DNA from: Acidobacteriota bacterium
GTDB taxonomy: Bacteria; Acidobacteriota; Terriglobia; Bryobacterales; Bryobacteraceae
Length of the DNA stretch: 6,662 nt
Direction: 5' to 3'
Assembly: GCA_021788955.1 (NCBI GenBank)
Contig: JAJYKC010000137.1
Coordinates: 1-6,662 of the forward strand
Positions 5,457 to 6,662 of this stretch are shown here, in pieces; position 1 is the stretch's first letter; every line of letters begins with the position of its first letter. The translations under genes were made by a program, and so were the position numbers. The notes under the pieces were generated by a model. The model was not told where the DNA came from. It was given only the letters and a program-made list of their open reading frames with translations, and ran no database searches.

Positions 5457-6662
5457 GGTCTGCTTCTCGGTTGGGCTGGTCAGCCTTGCCGCTGTCGCCT
5501 TCGGCCTTGCGATCAAGGCAAGGCAGTTGTCGGCAGTTTCTTCGTCCCTGCTGCAGTTCTATCCGTGCACCTGGTGGTTGACGGCCGTGTTTCAAACGTG
5601 GATGGTCTTCGTCACCATCTGGATCGCGCTGGGCGCCGTCCTTTTGAGCTGTAACGCGGCCCTCAGGATCCGCCAAGCTAGTCTAATGGCAAGCCTTCCC
5701 TTCGTTATTGCCGCGTCGGCGTCGGCCTTCGGTCTGGACTTCCACGGCCAAGTCATGGTTTTCGCGACGGCGCTGGGATGCATGCTGGCGTGGCAGTGCT
5801 GGCTGGGGCGGGGTGGCAAGTCTCGCCTCTGGGAAGCACTGATCGTGGCTGCCTCCTACGCAATCCTGTGGTGCCTGATCTATCCCCCAGCGACGAACTT
5901 CGGCGCGGGCCAGATTCGGCTGCCGGTGGGACGCAACGACGAGCTGATCAGCTACGAGCCGCAGTGGGAGGCGGCCAAGGCCTTTTCCTTTTGCGGCCCT
6001 TTCAACCAGAACACTAAGTTTGGCGCGATCTCCAGCAACTTCTTCGGCGATTCCGAGTTGAGCTCGCTGCTGATGCTCGCCCTGGACACGCCGATCGTCA
6101 GCGTAGAGGCCAAGTACGGTCTGGTCCGCAACATGATGGTCGGGCTCTGCGTTTTCGCGTGCTTCGGAGCGTACCTGTTCTTGCGTATTGGGCTGCGCTT
6201 GCGGCTCCTGCCATCGCTGATCGGCGGGCTGGCCTATGTGCTCGCCAACCCGGTGGTGCTCTCGCTGATGCTCCGCGAGTACGCCATGCATGTGGGCGTG
6301 TTCTTCTTCCTGCCTTGGGTCCTCCTGCTGATCAAGCTGGGACACAGCCGCGGCAGCGGGCCTGTACCGAATTCTGCGTCGAACGATCCGCAGAAGGGGA
6401 CAGTCCCATTTGTGTGGCCTCCTGCCACAAAAATCGGGACAGTCCCCGGCAGCCTCGCTCTGCTAATGCTAGCGGGCCTGGTCATGAGCCTTACCGAGTA
6501 TGCCTTGAACGTCCATCCGGAAATCTGGATCTACTCGTGGTTATTCATCACCATTTACAACCTTTTTCTGTGCTTCACTTCGTTGCGTGCCGTCGCTGGC
6601 TGGCGATGGATGAACCTGGCCATGAGAGCCATCCTCCCCTCCGTAGGATTAGGAGATCGGAA
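5440..6662 (+). CDS. Polytopic membrane protein, possibly GT-C/YfhO-like; 3' end outside window
   Basis: The frame is open from ATG at 5440 to the window edge, giving 407 codons with no stop. The start overlaps the methyltransferase gene by 17 bp and has AAGGAT about 10 nt upstream, suggesting translational coupling. About nine hydrophobic helices are visible. Approximate positions are 7-26, 46-70, 82-98, 104-121, 132-149, 231-250, 256-275, 281-300 and 338-356, with another beginning near 362. A hydrophilic loop of about 80 residues (150-230, with GRNDELISYEPQWEAAKAF) is probably extracytoplasmic. The stretch GLRLRLLPSLIGGLAYVLANPVVLSLML resembles bacterial GT-C-like/YfhO-like membrane proteins, but no catalytic signature was recognised. 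Residues about 301-337 form a hydrophilic loop carrying a palindromic repeat. By context it may be a lipid-linked sugar transferase or another surface-glycan membrane protein. A polysaccharide polymerase or flippase is not excluded. Confidence 0.72.
   Translation, partial: MRATLRVCFSVGLVSLAAVAFGLAIKARQLSAVSSSLLQFYPCTWWLTAVFQTWMVFVTIWIALGAVLLSCNAALRIRQASLMASLPFVIAASASAFGLDFHGQVMVFATALGCMLAWQCWLGRGGKSRLWEALIVAASYAILWCLIYPPATNFGAGQIRLPVGRNDELISYEPQWEAAKAFSFCGPFNQNTKFGAISSNFFGDSELSSLLMLALDTPIVSVEAKYGLVRNMMVGLCVFACFGAYLFLRIGLRLRLLPSLIGGLAYVLANPVVLSLMLREYAMHVGVFFFLPWVLLLIKLGHSRGSGPVPNSASNDPQKGTVPFVWPPATKIGTVPGSLALLMLAGLVMSLTEYALNVHPEIWIYSWLFITIYNLFLCFTSLRAVAGWRWMNLAMRAILPSVGLGDR
6396..6447. repeat. 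GGGACAGTCCC-type palindromic repeat (REP-like) inside a coding region
   Basis: GGGGACAGTCCC (6396-6407) and GGGACAGTCCCC (6436-6447) flank an inner inverted repeat, ATTTGTGTGGC / GCCACAAAAAT, with CTCCT as loop. The whole 52-bp element is a hairpin with arms of about 23 nt and two or three mismatches. The terminal 11-mers are themselves palindromic apart from the centre base, so they read as both direct and inverted repeats. It is translated in the membrane protein as KGTVPFVWPPATKIGTVPG, and the opposite strand also gives GTVP motifs. I recall similar GGGACAGTCCC hairpins as dispersed repeats in several bacterial groups, and they look like REP sequences mobilised by RAYT-type transposases. 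No such transposase is in this window. Confidence 0.78.

Noticed and set aside
5683..6345. Opposite-strand open frame of 220 codons in the membrane protein gene
   Set aside because: The product is rich in Gln, Arg, His and Glu without domains. The + strand frame gives regular membrane helices and a coupled start.

Overview
This is a high-GC bacterial window with five protein genes, all on the + strand: the 3' end of one gene, three complete genes, and the 5' part of a fifth that runs off the right edge. No RNA genes, CRISPR arrays or transposase genes were seen. The taxon cannot be fixed from 6.7 kb. The high GC, the GTG start, and two short palindromic repeat types (a CCACGAAG-type hairpin and a GGGACAGTCCC-type hairpin), which I recall as common in Planctomycetota/Verrucomicrobiota-like genomes, make a repeat-rich bacterium of that sort a reasonable guess.

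Layout. (1) 3-1214: C-terminal part of a polytopic membrane protein resembling a GT-C fold glycosyltransferase (GT39/PMT/ArnT-like). A clean tandem array of eight 21-bp units (339-506), encoding a TTVPEGG-like heptapeptide, lies in its extramembrane region. (2) 1215-1714: a 500-bp gap with a weak terminator-like hairpin, a long CCACGAAG-type inverted repeat (1308-1389), a possible sigma70-like promoter (1574-1601), and a purine-rich ribosome binding site that sets the next start. (3) 1715-3178: an FAD/NAD(P)-binding amine-oxidase-like oxidoreductase of the PRK07233 type. (4) 3220-4638: a B12-binding-type radical SAM enzyme. (5) 4686-5456: a class I SAM-dependent methyltransferase. (6) 5440-6662: a polytopic membrane protein, possibly a second GT-C-like protein, open at the window edge. 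It carries a GGGACAGTCCC hairpin element translated inside one of its loops.

Genes 3 to 6 probably form one operon: same strand, gaps of 41 and 47 bp, then a 17-bp overlap. A flavin oxidoreductase, a radical SAM enzyme and a methyltransferase between two large membrane proteins resembles cell-surface polysaccharide or polyprenol-linked glycan/lipid modification loci. The substrate cannot be read from the sequence. The gene families are known. The less ordinary observations are the in-frame heptapeptide minisatellite and the palindromic repeat translated as part of a membrane protein.
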